Assembly (NCBI GenBank): GCA_028698695.1
Contig: JAQVWB010000044.1
Location: 1-11,219, forward strand
Direction of reading: 5' to 3'
Source: Syntrophomonadaceae bacterium
GTDB taxonomy: Bacteria > Bacillota > Syntrophomonadia > Syntrophomonadales > Syntrophomonadaceae
Length of the DNA: 11,219 nucleotides
Of the stretch, positions 1-6,512 are shown in pieces. Made by a program: the position numbers and the translations under genes. The notes beneath the pieces are model-generated. The model searched no databases, was not told the origin of the DNA, and was given only the letters and a program-made list of their open reading frames with translations. The first letter of the stretch is position 1; every line of letters starts with the position of its first letter.

Positions 1-2
1 TA

Positions 3-992
3 TATAAAAAAGATAGCTTAAAACCTTCCACTTATCATTCATACGACCAGCTTATAAGGTTGCATATTAACCCGCGAATAGGTGACCAAAAGGTTAAGGA
101 TTTGAAATCTTCACATATACAAAAGCTGATTAATGAGTGTTACCGGGAGGGCAGAATTAAGAAGAAAATTAAAAACAAGAAGGAGGGTAAAAACAAACAA
201 GATAAACCCGCTAAAAATCCTAAACCTAAAGGGTTAAGCGCAAGAACCGTAAAATACATTCACGGCATACTACTACAGGCATTAGACCAGGCTATAAAAG
301 AAAGGCTGATAGCATATAACCCGGCGAGTGCTGATTCAATAAACCTGCCACGGCATGAAAAACCGGATATTCAACCGCTATATACAGAACAAGCTAGGGA
401 ATTCCTCCAGGCCATAAAGGATAACAGTTTATACCCACTTTACCTGATGGATATATCCACCGGTTTAAGGCGAGGTGAATTACTAGGTTTAAAATGGCAG
501 GATATAAACTTTACCGATAAAACCGCTACCATTAAGCGGTCACTTATTCAGGTAGGTGGCAAAGTTGTGCTGCAAGAATCAGTTAAGACTAAAAAAAGCA
601 AGCGAATAGTATCTTTAACAGATGATGTGATGGCAGAATTAAAGCGTCTTAAAGCTCGACAGGCACAGGATAAACTTCGTATAGGACAAGCATACCAGAA
701 CAACAGTTATGTGTTCTGTTGGGAAGATGGGCGGCCATTAAGACCGGATTATGTTTATCATCACTTCGTGGACTTACTGGAGGAATTAAAACTGCCTAAA
801 TCACGTTTCCACGATTTACGGCACTCATTCGCTACAATCATGTTAGAGCAGGGTGTTGACCTGGAAACAGTAAGCACGATGTTAGGGCATAATTCGCTTG
901 CGATTACGGCAGATATATATACCCATGTTAGACAGGAAATACAGGCAGCAGCAGCCAATAAGATTAATGCTGCCTTGAGTGCTAGTAAATAA
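3..992 (+). CDS. Phage/ICE-type tyrosine recombinase (integrase), 5' end outside window
   Basis: Site-specific recombinase that would integrate and excise the mobile element to its left. The frame is open from base 3 with no stop, and the residues before the TTG at 60 (LKPSTYHSYDQLIR) are a typical SAM-like core-binding domain, so the gene starts outside the window and the TTG is not its start. Numbered from that TTG, the catalytic set is complete: Arg137 in TGLRRGE, Lys176 in the beta-hairpin VKTKKSKR, His251 and Arg254 in FHDLRH, His277 in MLGH, and the nucleophile Tyr287 in DIYTHV. An unusual lysine-rich stretch lies at about residues 32-58, between the first helices of the core-binding domain. 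The gene ends about 105 bp from the 3' end of a tRNA-Lys gene on the other strand, the usual place for an integrase beside its attachment site. The protein looks functional; the host element cannot be typed from this fragment. Confidence 0.95.
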   Translation, partial: YKKDSLKPSTYHSYDQLIRLHINPRIGDQKVKDLKSSHIQKLINECYREGRIKKKIKNKKEGKNKQDKPAKNPKPKGLSARTVKYIHGILLQALDQAIKERLIAYNPASADSINLPRHEKPDIQPLYTEQAREFLQAIKDNSLYPLYLMDISTGLRRGELLGLKWQDINFTDKTATIKRSLIQVGGKVVLQESVKTKKSKRIVSLTDDVMAELKRLKARQAQDKLRIGQAYQNNSYVFCWEDGRPLRPDYVYHHFVDLLEELKLPKSRFHDLRHSFATIMLEQGVDLETVSTMLGHNSLAITADIYTHVRQEIQAAAANKINAALSASK

Positions 993-998
993 CAACTT

Positions 999-1018
999 CT
1001 GTCAAAATTACTGTCAAA
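999..1018. repeat. Short direct repeat CTGTCAAA x2 after the integrase
   Basis: CTGTCAAA occurs at 999-1006 and 1011-1018, a 12-bp period, starting 7 bp after the integrase stop codon and about 80 bp before the tRNA end. Repeats placed like this next to an integrase can be arm-type binding sites for the recombinase. This role is inferred from position only; two 8-bp copies could also arise by chance. Confidence 0.35.
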
Positions 1019-1047
1019 GCGGGAGGAAAAAGGATTAAACTTAATAG

Positions 1048-1080
1048 AAATAAAAACGACAGGGCCGTCAAAAGCCCTGT
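1048..1080 (-). terminator. Intrinsic terminator downstream of tRNA-Lys
   Basis: A perfect 7-bp GC-rich stem, ACAGGGC (1059-1065) with GCCCTGT (1074-1080), encloses an 8-nt loop. Read on the minus strand, the stem is followed by CGTTTTTATT, a good U-tract, 18 bp after the tRNA 3' end. It therefore fits a terminator for the tRNA transcript. On the plus strand the stem is followed by only a loose T-rich stretch, so termination of the integrase transcript there would be weaker. Confidence 0.7.
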
Positions 1081-1097
1081 ATATCTTTGTTCTATTA

Positions 1098-1174
1098 TGG
1101 TGGGCCATACAGGAATCGAACCTGTAACCTTCTGATTAAGAGTCAGCTGCTCTGCCTGATTGAGCTAATGGCCC
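1098..1174 (-). tRNA. tRNA-Lys (anticodon CTT)
   Basis: The minus strand folds as a full cloverleaf of 77 nt including an encoded CCA. The acceptor stem GGGCCAT/ATGGCCC pairs perfectly. The D-stem GCTC/GAGC has a 9-nt loop. The anticodon loop is CTCTTAA with anticodon CTT, reading AAG. The T-arm is ACAGG-TTCGATT-CCTGT, and the discriminator base is A. The anticodon stem has one outer mismatch (G-A), which is tolerable. It is a probable integration target for the element whose integrase lies just beyond its 3' end. The gene remains intact, as expected when the attachment core restores the tRNA 3' sequence. Confidence 0.95.
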
Positions 1175-1194
1175 GCATTATTTCAACAATAGCT

Positions 1195-1223
1195 ATTATA
1201 AACTCTGCAAATGAATAAATCAA
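1195..1223 (-). promoter_or_regulatory. Sigma-A-type promoter of tRNA-Lys
   Basis: On the minus strand, TTGATT (1218-1223) and a perfect TATAAT (1195-1200) are separated by exactly 17 bp. Transcription would start near 1188, about 14 nt before the mature tRNA 5' end at 1174. Both position and quality support this as the tRNA promoter. Confidence 0.75.
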
Positions 1224-1308
1224 GGTTGTTTTCGGTTATATCTTGTTAATCAGCAATAATATCATACTATAACTCATCAGGTAAAATGTCATCCCCCATT
1301 GAATCAGC

Positions 1309-2682
1309 TTATTCGGCAGTTGGTTTACGATATTGGGTGCTGAGCAGGGAGAATATCAGACCGCAGGCGGCCAGTGCAGCTGCCAGGCAGAATACCACAT
1401 GATGAGCAATAATGTATGCTGCTATGTATCCTAACCGGGGAGAGTTATAGTTTAGAATGCCACTGAAGGTGGCAACTGATACCGCAACACCCAATGAAAA
1501 AGAGAAGTTTCTGATAGTTGAAATAAACCCGCCGGTATAGCCGGTTTTATTGGAGGGAATTGAGCCCATTATGGCACTATTATTTGGAGAACCAAAACAT
1601 CCATTGCCGATTCCCAGCAGGAGCAGTCCAGTTATTATCAGGGGCAGATTTACCTGCTGGTCCAGGCTGGACAGGGACAGGAAGGCCGCTATCAAAAGGA
1701 TGAAGGATGCGGTTGTAAGACGGGTGGGTCCAATTTTATCTGATAAATTGCCGGCCAAGGGAGCAGTAATTGCCATGGATAATGGGGGTATGGTCATCAT
1801 TAATCCGGATACAGTAGGGGAGTAGTGTAACATGTTTTCGAAGTAGAATGGCAATAAGAAGGTTACGAAAGTTTGGGTGCTATAAGCAAAAAAGGCCATT
1901 ATATTTCCATAGGTAAAACTCTTTTCTTTGAACAGAGAAAAATCCAGCATGGGCTTTTCATGTTTATTTTCAAGCCAAATAAACAATGCAAATAAAAAGA
2001 TTGAAATACCCAATAGTACAGGTTTGATTCCTGAGGCCAGAGATATGACCAGAGTAAATGCAAATAGAGCAAAGGTTATTGTCCCAGGTATATCAAAATC
2101 AGGTTTTGTTTTAGGGGAAGGTTGTGATGGGAGATATTTTGATGCCAGTAAAAACCCTATTAAACCAATAGGGACATTGATTAGAAATATACTTTTCCAA
2201 CCCCAGGCAGCAACCAGCAAACCACCCAAACCGGGTCCGGTCATATTGCCAATACCAACCATACTGCCAGTAAACCCGAGGGCCTTACCCCGTTCGCCCG
2301 GTGGAAAGGAATTAAATACTATGCCAATTCCGGTTGCCATCATCATGCTTGCACCCAGAGCCTGAAATGCGCGGGCCGTAATTAATAATATCAGTGTAAA
2401 TGATAAACTACAGGCTAATGAACCGATTGCAAATAACAGAAAACCAAGTGAATACAACCGTTCACTGTCAGTCTGATCACCCAGTTTACCCCAGAACATT
2501 AGGGTAGCAGTTATTACCAGCATATAAATGGTAACTATCCATTGGACCGCATCTATATTCACTTTAAAGCTGTCTGCAATTGTTGGATTGGCGATATTCA
2601 GAATGCTCCCGTCCAGGGTAGACATAAAAATTCCCAGACAAACTATAATCAGAACCCGCCATTTATTTTCTAACTTATTAAT
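1309..2682 (-). CDS. DHA2-family MFS efflux transporter, probable ATT start
   Basis: Inner-membrane proton-driven exporter of the EmrB/QacA (DHA2) group, 457 aa from the proposed start; substrate not predictable, typically drugs or other toxic organic compounds. Numbered from the proposed start, it shows motif A at 65-77 (GKLGDQTDSERLY, degenerate in its second half), motif B around Arg104 (RAFQALGASM), and the antiporter motif C at 143-155 (GIGNMTGPGLGG). Hydrophobic segments span the whole protein, and the length suits 12-14 helices. The first ATG (2625) lies inside transmembrane helix 1 at FMSTLDGSILN and has no ribosome binding site. The frame stays open upstream through KLENKWRVLIIVCLGIF, the missing first half of that helix. 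The only start with a good site is ATT at 2680-2682, 8 nt after GGAGG. No regulator gene is adjacent. An ATT start is rare, so a sequencing error or a mutated ATG is the alternative. Confidence 0.88.
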   Translation of the reverse strand: MNKLENKWRVLIIVCLGIFMSTLDGSILNIANPTIADSFKVNIDAVQWIVTIYMLVITATLMFWGKLGDQTDSERLYSLGFLLFAIGSLACSLSFTLILLITARAFQALGASMMMATGIGIVFNSFPPGERGKALGFTGSMVGIGNMTGPGLGGLLVAAWGWKSIFLINVPIGLIGFLLASKYLPSQPSPKTKPDFDIPGTITFALFAFTLVISLASGIKPVLLGISIFLFALFIWLENKHEKPMLDFSLFKEKSFTYGNIMAFFAYSTQTFVTFLLPFYFENMLHYSPTVSGLMMTIPPLSMAITAPLAGNLSDKIGPTRLTTASFILLIAAFLSLSSLDQQVNLPLIITGLLLLGIGNGCFGSPNNSAIMGSIPSNKTGYTGGFISTIRNFSFSLGVAVSVATFSGILNYNSPRLGYIAAYIIAHHVVFCLAAALAACGLIFSLLSTQYRKPTAE

Positions 2683-2690
2683 CCCTTTTT

Positions 2691-2695
2691 CCTCC
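2691..2695 (-). promoter_or_regulatory. GGAGG ribosome binding site that fixes the transporter start
   Basis: On the minus strand GGAGG is followed by AAAAAGGG and then ATT AAT AAG. The 8-nt spacing is ideal for ATT as initiator. There is no in-frame ATG, GTG or TTG between this site and codon 20, and in-frame stops lie about 50-60 nt further upstream. Confidence 0.65.
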
Positions 2696-2715
2696 AGCAG
2701 ATCATAATAGACATA

Positions 2716-2741
2716 ATTATATTATCATCTACTGGTCAGTA
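2716..2741 (-). promoter_or_regulatory. Candidate -10 element and operator-like palindrome of the transporter gene
   Basis: The minus strand has a perfect TATAAT (2716-2721), 34 bp before the proposed ATT start. No good -35 is visible at 17 bp. The dyad TACTG-AC-CAGTA (2730-2741), with 5-bp arms around a 2-bp centre, lies where the -10/-35 spacer would be. A repressor bound there would block transcription, as TetR-family regulators do for many drug exporters. The operator role is an inference. Confidence 0.4.
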
Positions 2742-2795
2742 TTAGTTAAGTTAAAAATGATAAGGTTGGATTTATTTGATAGTTGTGGAAGGAAT

Positions 2796-2830
2796 GCAGA
2801 AAATGCAATTGACATTGATAGCAATTTGCA
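2796..2830 (-). terminator. Possible weak terminator after spoIIP
   Basis: On the minus strand, starting 7 nt after the spoIIP stop, TGCAAATTG (2822-2830) can pair with CAATTGCA (2804-2811) with a one-base bulge, followed by TTTTC. The stem is AT-rich, so efficiency is doubtful. Confidence 0.35.
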
Positions 2831-2836
2831 GCTGAA

Positions 2837-3784
2837 TTATTGTTTTCCAAGAACGGAAATTATTACATCGGCTAAACAACTGGCGGCTTTATCGGCAACA
2901 TTTAGCGAAATTTGCTCGGTACCAATCTCAAATAACAACGAACGTGCATATAAGTCCTGATTATAATCCCCACGGCCCATATATATGCCTCTCATTAATC
3001 CAGGGTAGAGTGTATCGGCTTCGGCTTTAATCCGGCGGGCAAATTCAAGGTTGGCATTCATGGCTGGGTTGGATCTGCCTAAAACTATCATTACGCGGGC
3101 AGTTTCTATGCCATTAATTTGCGTTAAATAACTTTCGGCAGGAGCAGAGTCGCGGTGTATATCAAATATAGCATCCGGCGTTGCCTTTAATAATTGTACA
3201 GCAGTACGTCGTGAGCGGCTGTACGCATTTATGTCGTGCGGTCCGTGATTGTTGTTCTGATGCATAGCAACTATGCCATGGTCGTTTAATTCTTTGGCCA
3301 GAGCAGTACCAACTTTAATTACGTCACCATCGGGGGTTCTTGTAGATTTTCCCGAAGTTAAACGGTAGCATTCATCATTATGCGTATGATAGAGAGCCAC
3401 AGATATATTGGATGTACTTATTCTGACATTATCAGGAAATAACAGCATGGCCGACGGCATATAGCTTATGTTTTCCTTATTGGAAGTGTGAGATTTAATT
3501 CCGGCGATGGCAGTATTACCCTCCACATTTACAATGACATAATGCTGGTTTTCTGCACTTATATATTCATCATCAACTGCAACCGGAACGCCGGTTTCAA
3601 GAATGGTATTTCCATTGGTGTCGCGTATAGTAACATATTTGGACTCATTTATATTAATGTCTGCAGATGGCAATGGTTTGGTAGGTTGTGGGGCTGTTAA
3701 CTGATGGGCTATATAAGATACTATCATTACTATTAAGAAAAAACTGAAAAAGAGCCAAATGTAACGCTTTGCTGATGAATGCAC
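2837..3784 (-). CDS. spoIIP: SpoIIP-family sporulation cell-wall hydrolase
   Basis: Zinc-dependent peptidoglycan amidase/endopeptidase that works with SpoIID and SpoIIM to thin the septal wall during forespore engulfment. It is 315 aa with a GTG start and a single N-terminal membrane anchor at residues 8-26, so the enzyme domain faces outward. The SpoIIP core fills the C-terminal two thirds: YHTHNDECY at 132-140 (His133, His135, Glu138), a G-VIKVG segment near 153-159, SRSRRT at 189-194, FDIHRDS at 207-213 (His210), YPGLMRGI at 260-267, YNQDL at 274-278, and the distal LLFEIGTE at 283-290 (Glu286). These are the conserved metal and active-site regions of the family. It lies 79 bp downstream of ahcY on the same strand, with an 18-bp hairpin between them that covers its ribosome binding site. 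Compared with longer family members, the region between the anchor and the catalytic domain is short. A vegetative paralogue is possible, but the family assignment is strong. Confidence 0.9.
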   Translation of the reverse strand: MHSSAKRYIWLFFSFFLIVMIVSYIAHQLTAPQPTKPLPSADININESKYVTIRDTNGNTILETGVPVAVDDEYISAENQHYVIVNVEGNTAIAGIKSHTSNKENISYMPSAMLLFPDNVRISTSNISVALYHTHNDECYRLTSGKSTRTPDGDVIKVGTALAKELNDHGIVAMHQNNNHGPHDINAYSRSRRTAVQLLKATPDAIFDIHRDSAPAESYLTQINGIETARVMIVLGRSNPAMNANLEFARRIKAEADTLYPGLMRGIYMGRGDYNQDLYARSLLFEIGTEQISLNVADKAASCLADVIISVLGKQ

Positions 3785-3790
3785 AATAAT

Positions 3791-3834
3791 ACCGCCTTAT
3801 TAAATAATTGATATTATTATTTGAATAAGGCGGT
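3791..3834 (-). promoter_or_regulatory. Long hairpin that sequesters the spoIIP ribosome binding site
   Basis: Arms ACCGCCTTATT (3791-3801) and AATAAGGCGGT (3824-3834) pair perfectly. The stem continues with AAATAAT (3802-3808) and ATTATTT (3816-3822) around a 7-nt loop, with one bulged base at 3823: 18 bp in total. On the minus strand, AAGGCGG (3792-3798, one mismatch to AAGGAGG, 7 nt before the GTG) lies wholly in the 3' arm. The hairpin is followed by ATTATT rather than a U-run, so it is a poor intrinsic terminator but could block ribosome access in transcripts that read through from ahcY. Confidence 0.65.
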
Positions 3835-3844
3835 TAGTTTATAC
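3816..3844 (-). promoter_or_regulatory. Speculative sigma-E-like promoter inside the hairpin region
   Basis: On the minus strand, GTATAA (3839-3844) is followed after 15 bp by CAAATAAT (3816-3823), which matches 6 of 8 bases of the B. subtilis sigma-E -10 consensus CATACAAT; the spacing is compatible. Transcription would start in the hairpin loop and yield an mRNA with a free ribosome binding site. AT-rich DNA produces such matches by chance, so this is weak evidence. Confidence 0.25.
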
Positions 3845-3863
3845 AGAGGACGGTATATATTAC

Positions 3864-5147
3864 TTATAGATTAGTATCCCAATTATCCAGATATTCCTTT
3901 TGTTCTGTGGTCAATTCATCTATGGATATATTCATTGACTGCAATTTTAAGCGGGCAACCCGCTGGTCAATTTCAGCCGGCACATTATAAACATGTTTTC
4001 CCAGTTTATCACGATTTTCGATAACATAAATCAGAGACAGGGCTTGCAGAGAAAAGCTGAGATCCATAACTTCTGCCGGATGTCCGTCTCCAGCAGCCAG
4101 ATTTACCAGGCGTCCTTCTGCCAACAGGTATAATTTGCGGCCATCTTCCATCACAAATTCTTCAATGTTGTTTTTAAGCAATCGTTGTCTTACAGCCAGA
4201 GCATTTAAATCACCTTTACTGATTTCGACATCAAAATGACCGGCATTTGCCATTATGGAATTATCTTTCATCAATTTAAAATGCTCGCCGCGAATAACAT
4301 TTACATTGCCGGTAACCGTAATAAATATATCACCTAATTTGGCCGCTTCGCTCACAGGCATAACCTGAAATCCATCCATAACAGCTTCATTAGCTTTAAT
4401 TGGATCGATTTCGGTAATTATTACTTTGGCACCCATACCCAGAGCCCTCATGGAGACGCCTTTTCCGCACCATCCATAACCAACTACCACTACATATTTC
4501 CCGGCTACCACCAGGTTGGTAGTACGATTAATACTGTCCCAAACAGATTGTCCGGTTCCATAACGATTATCAAATAAGTATTTCATGTAGGCATCATTAA
4601 CCGCCATCATTGGGAAAAGCAGAGAGCCATCTGCATCCATGGATTTAAGGCGTACGATTCCGGTAGTGGTTTCCTCACAGCCTCCAATTATGTTACGAGC
4701 CTGGTCAGAACGGCTTTTATGCAGCATGGTTACAACATCAGCACCATCATCAATAATTGCATCCGGCATAGTGTCAAGGGTCATCTCCAGGAATTTATGA
4801 TATTCTTCGGGTGATTCCCCGTGTATTGCATAAACCGTTATGCCGGAGTCAGCCAGCGCTGCGACTACATCATCCTGCGTAGATAAAGGATTACTGGCAC
4901 AGGCAACCACATCAGCACCGGCAGCTTTTAGTGTTTGCAGCAGGTAACCGGTTTTAGCTTCTAGATGCAGACAGCAGGCAATGGTTTTACCTGCCAGCGG
5001 TTTAGTCTGAATAAATTCTTCACGCAGAATGTTTAAAACCGACATATTCTGACTAACCCATTCAAGTTTACGATATCCGTATTCTGCCAAAGCCGGATCC
5101 TTAATAATGGATTTACGGACTTGCATGTTTTCAGGTACAGCGTTCAT
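3864..5147 (-). CDS. ahcY: S-adenosylhomocysteine hydrolase (adenosylhomocysteinase)
   Basis: Cytoplasmic NAD-dependent enzyme that reversibly splits S-adenosylhomocysteine, the inhibitory product of SAM-dependent methylation, into homocysteine and adenosine. It is 427 aa, with substrate residues in family order: His61 (CLHLEAKT), Asp134 (DDGAD), Glu159 (EETTTG), Lys189 and Asp193 (VNDAYMKYLFDN), and His303 (NAGHFDVEI). The NAD-binding Rossmann loop is GYGWCGKG at 223-230. GRLVNLAAGDGHP at 345-357 is the near-C-terminal signature. It is the short form found in archaea and Thermotoga-like bacteria, with the C-terminal tail ending QKEYLDNWDTNL. An archaeal member of this short group acts on S-inosylhomocysteine, so that substrate is a minor alternative. 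The start is supported by AAGGGGG 9 nt upstream (about 5157-5163). It is divergent from the glucan operon, which ends in a SAM-methyltransferase. Confidence 0.96.
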   Translation of the reverse strand: MNAVPENMQVRKSIIKDPALAEYGYRKLEWVSQNMSVLNILREEFIQTKPLAGKTIACCLHLEAKTGYLLQTLKAAGADVVACASNPLSTQDDVVAALADSGITVYAIHGESPEEYHKFLEMTLDTMPDAIIDDGADVVTMLHKSRSDQARNIIGGCEETTTGIVRLKSMDADGSLLFPMMAVNDAYMKYLFDNRYGTGQSVWDSINRTTNLVVAGKYVVVVGYGWCGKGVSMRALGMGAKVIITEIDPIKANEAVMDGFQVMPVSEAAKLGDIFITVTGNVNVIRGEHFKLMKDNSIMANAGHFDVEISKGDLNALAVRQRLLKNNIEEFVMEDGRKLYLLAEGRLVNLAAGDGHPAEVMDLSFSLQALSLIYVIENRDKLGKHVYNVPAEIDQRVARLKLQSMNISIDELTTEQKEYLDNWDTNL

Positions 5148-5216
5148 TAAATTTGACCCCCTTGATATATTTAACAGTATTTAGCTTACTGGTTTAGTTA
5201 GCCAAACATATAAAAC

Positions 5217-5222
5217 ATTATA
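5217..5222 (-). promoter_or_regulatory. Candidate -10 box of ahcY
   Basis: A perfect TATAAT on the minus strand, about 70 bp before the ahcY start. The hexamer 17 bp upstream (TTCCTA) is a poor -35. No SAM or SAH riboswitch fold is evident in the leader. Confidence 0.35.
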
Positions 5223-5233
5223 AGTAATAAACC

Positions 5234-5262
5234 TTACAATAGGAATCTTAATCTGGTAATAT
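5234..5262 (+). promoter_or_regulatory. Candidate promoter of the glucan operon
   Basis: TTACAA (5234-5239), a 17-bp spacer and TAATAT (5257-5262), with an extended -10 TG one base before the box (TGGTAATAT). The box ends 35 bp before the preferred GTG start of the first gene, placing the start of transcription near 5269. The -35 match is weak. Confidence 0.4.
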
Positions 5263-5284
5263 GGTTAAAAATATAACAATGAAT

Positions 5285-5288
5285 GAGG
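5285..5288 (+). promoter_or_regulatory. Ribosome binding site deciding the glucosyltransferase start
   Basis: GAGG ends 9 nt before GTG at 5298. The more upstream ATG at 5283 overlaps this GAGG and has no site of its own. Starting at 5298 gives MKVLMFSWEYPP, the usual beginning for this GT4 group. Confidence 0.6.
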
Positions 5289-5297
5289 CGAATATCT

Positions 5298-6485
5298 GTG
5301 AAGGTATTAATGTTTAGTTGGGAATACCCACCTCATATGGTGGGAGGTTTAGGACAACATGTTTTTGATCTTAGTCGATTCCTGGCTCAACAAGGCATTA
5401 CAGTGCATATTATTACTCCCGGAATTGAGAATCTATTGGGTTATGAAAATGAAAATGGAGTTCACATCCACCGGGTAGGCATACCGCAAAAAGAAGGAGA
5501 GGATTTTAAATCCTGGACTTTCACTTTTAATAGTGAAGCCATACGCAAGGCAGTTAATGTTAATTCTCAAGTAGGAGGGTTTGATGTAGTTCATGCCCAT
5601 GACTGGTTAGTAGCTTATGCTGGCAGATCAGTAGCCAAGATTTTTGAAATACCTCTTGTTACCACCATTCATGCAACTGAACATGGCAGAAATCTCGGCC
5701 TGCATAATCGTATGCAAATTGAAATTAACGAAATAGAAAAAAACCTTGCCCTGGATTCATCCCGGGTAATTTGTTGCAGTCAATACATGCAGGATGAAGT
5801 ATGTAATTTATTTGGCCGCCCGCGTGAGGACCTGAGGATAATACCTAATGGGGTTGACCCGGATTTGTTTACTTCATTGCCGGTAACGCCCAGATTTGAT
5901 ATTGGTGATGATGAACAGGTAGTATTTTTTATAGGCAGATTGGTACCGGAAAAGGGAGTCTGGCAATTAATTAGTTGTTTCCCTGAGGTTTTAAAAGCTG
6001 TTCCGCAGGCAAAACTTTATATTGGTGGTCGGGGTCCGCAAAAAGTTATTTTGGAAAAATTGGCACGGGAAAAGGGTATCGCCGATAAAGTCTTTTTTAC
6101 CGGATTTATTGCTAAGGAAGATCGCAACTATGTATATAACCGTGCTAAAGTAGCTGTATTCCCCAGTCTGTATGAACCTTTTGGAATCGTAGCCTTGGAA
6201 GCAATGGCTACCAATACACCGGTAATTGTTGGTAATGTGGGTGGATTAGCCGAAATTGTTTCCGATGGTTACAATGGTTTAAAGGTATCCCCTGGTTCTG
6301 AGGAAGAACTGGCTGCAACGATAATTAATTTGCTGACTGATGAAAAATTAGCCGCTGATTTGCAGGATAACGGTTATCAAACGGTGAAATCTGTATACAG
6401 CTGGGAAGTTATTGCCAGATCGACCATTGAAGTTTATAACGAAGTAATCAAAAACTTAGAGAGAGAAGCAAAGATTATTATCTGA
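5298..6485 (+). CDS. GT4 glucosyltransferase, glycogen-synthase-like (Rv3032-like)
   Basis: Retaining GT-B glycosyltransferase that probably extends an alpha-1,4-glucan from a nucleotide-glucose donor in the cytoplasm; 395 aa from the GTG. Numbered from there, the N-terminal domain has WEYPP at 8-12 and the donor/acceptor glycine loop GGLGQHV at 16-22, followed by VVHAHDWLV (97-105) and TIHATEHGR (123-131). The C-terminal domain has GRLVPEKG at 213-220 (Arg214, Lys219 for donor phosphates) and the GT4 E-x7-E pair Glu293/Glu301 in EPFGIVALE. The N-terminal motifs resemble the mycobacterial alpha-glucan transferase Rv3032 more closely than classical GT5 GlgA, whose KTGGL motif is absent. It is the first gene of a four-gene plus-strand run and is followed at about 44 bp by a GH57 branching enzyme, which strongly supports glucan synthesis over a cell-surface glycan role. 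The sugar donor (ADP- or UDP-glucose) cannot be read from the sequence. Confidence 0.85.
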   Translation: MKVLMFSWEYPPHMVGGLGQHVFDLSRFLAQQGITVHIITPGIENLLGYENENGVHIHRVGIPQKEGEDFKSWTFTFNSEAIRKAVNVNSQVGGFDVVHAHDWLVAYAGRSVAKIFEIPLVTTIHATEHGRNLGLHNRMQIEINEIEKNLALDSSRVICCSQYMQDEVCNLFGRPREDLRIIPNGVDPDLFTSLPVTPRFDIGDDEQVVFFIGRLVPEKGVWQLISCFPEVLKAVPQAKLYIGGRGPQKVILEKLAREKGIADKVFFTGFIAKEDRNYVYNRAKVAVFPSLYEPFGIVALEAMATNTPVIVGNVGGLAEIVSDGYNGLKVSPGSEEELAATIINLLTDEKLAADLQDNGYQTVKSVYSWEVIARSTIEVYNEVIKNLEREAKIII

Positions 6486-6512
6486 GCGAAATAATTGGTA
6501 TTACACCTCGAT

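Larger units (their letters stand above)
1..1125. mobile_element. Terminal segment of an integrated element at tRNA-Lys
   Basis: The integrase is the last gene before the 3' end of an intact tRNA gene, the classic layout of a prophage, ICE or genomic island inserted in a tRNA. The element would lie to the left and continue outside the window. Its right boundary is inferred to fall within the 3' part of the tRNA (T-arm to CCA, about 1098-1125), where the recombination core is normally duplicated. The second core copy would be outside the window, so the exact boundary cannot be shown here. Confidence 0.65.

Noticed and set aside
761..1108. Minus-strand open frame of 115 codons opposite the integrase 3' end
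   Set aside because: It overlaps the catalytic part of the integrase, the terminator and the tRNA 3' end, and its translation shows no domain or ribosome binding site.
1928..2365. Plus-strand 145-codon open frame opposite the transporter
   Set aside because: It is entirely antisense to well-conserved transporter sequence; its proline and lysine content reflects the complement of membrane-helix codons.
2757..2960. Plus-strand 67-codon open frame opposite the end of spoIIP
   Set aside because: It lies partly antisense to the conserved SpoIIP C-terminus, lacks a good ribosome binding site and has no recognisable features.
3791..3834. Hairpin read as a normal rho-independent terminator of ahcY
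   Set aside because: There is no U-run after the stem on the minus strand (ATTATT only), and the 3' arm contains the next gene's ribosome binding site. Partial termination remains possible, but it is not the best label.
5148..5297. Possible SAH or SAM riboswitch upstream of ahcY
   Set aside because: The leader is AT-rich, only about 60 nt long from the candidate start, and shows none of the paired elements of known SAH or SAM riboswitches.
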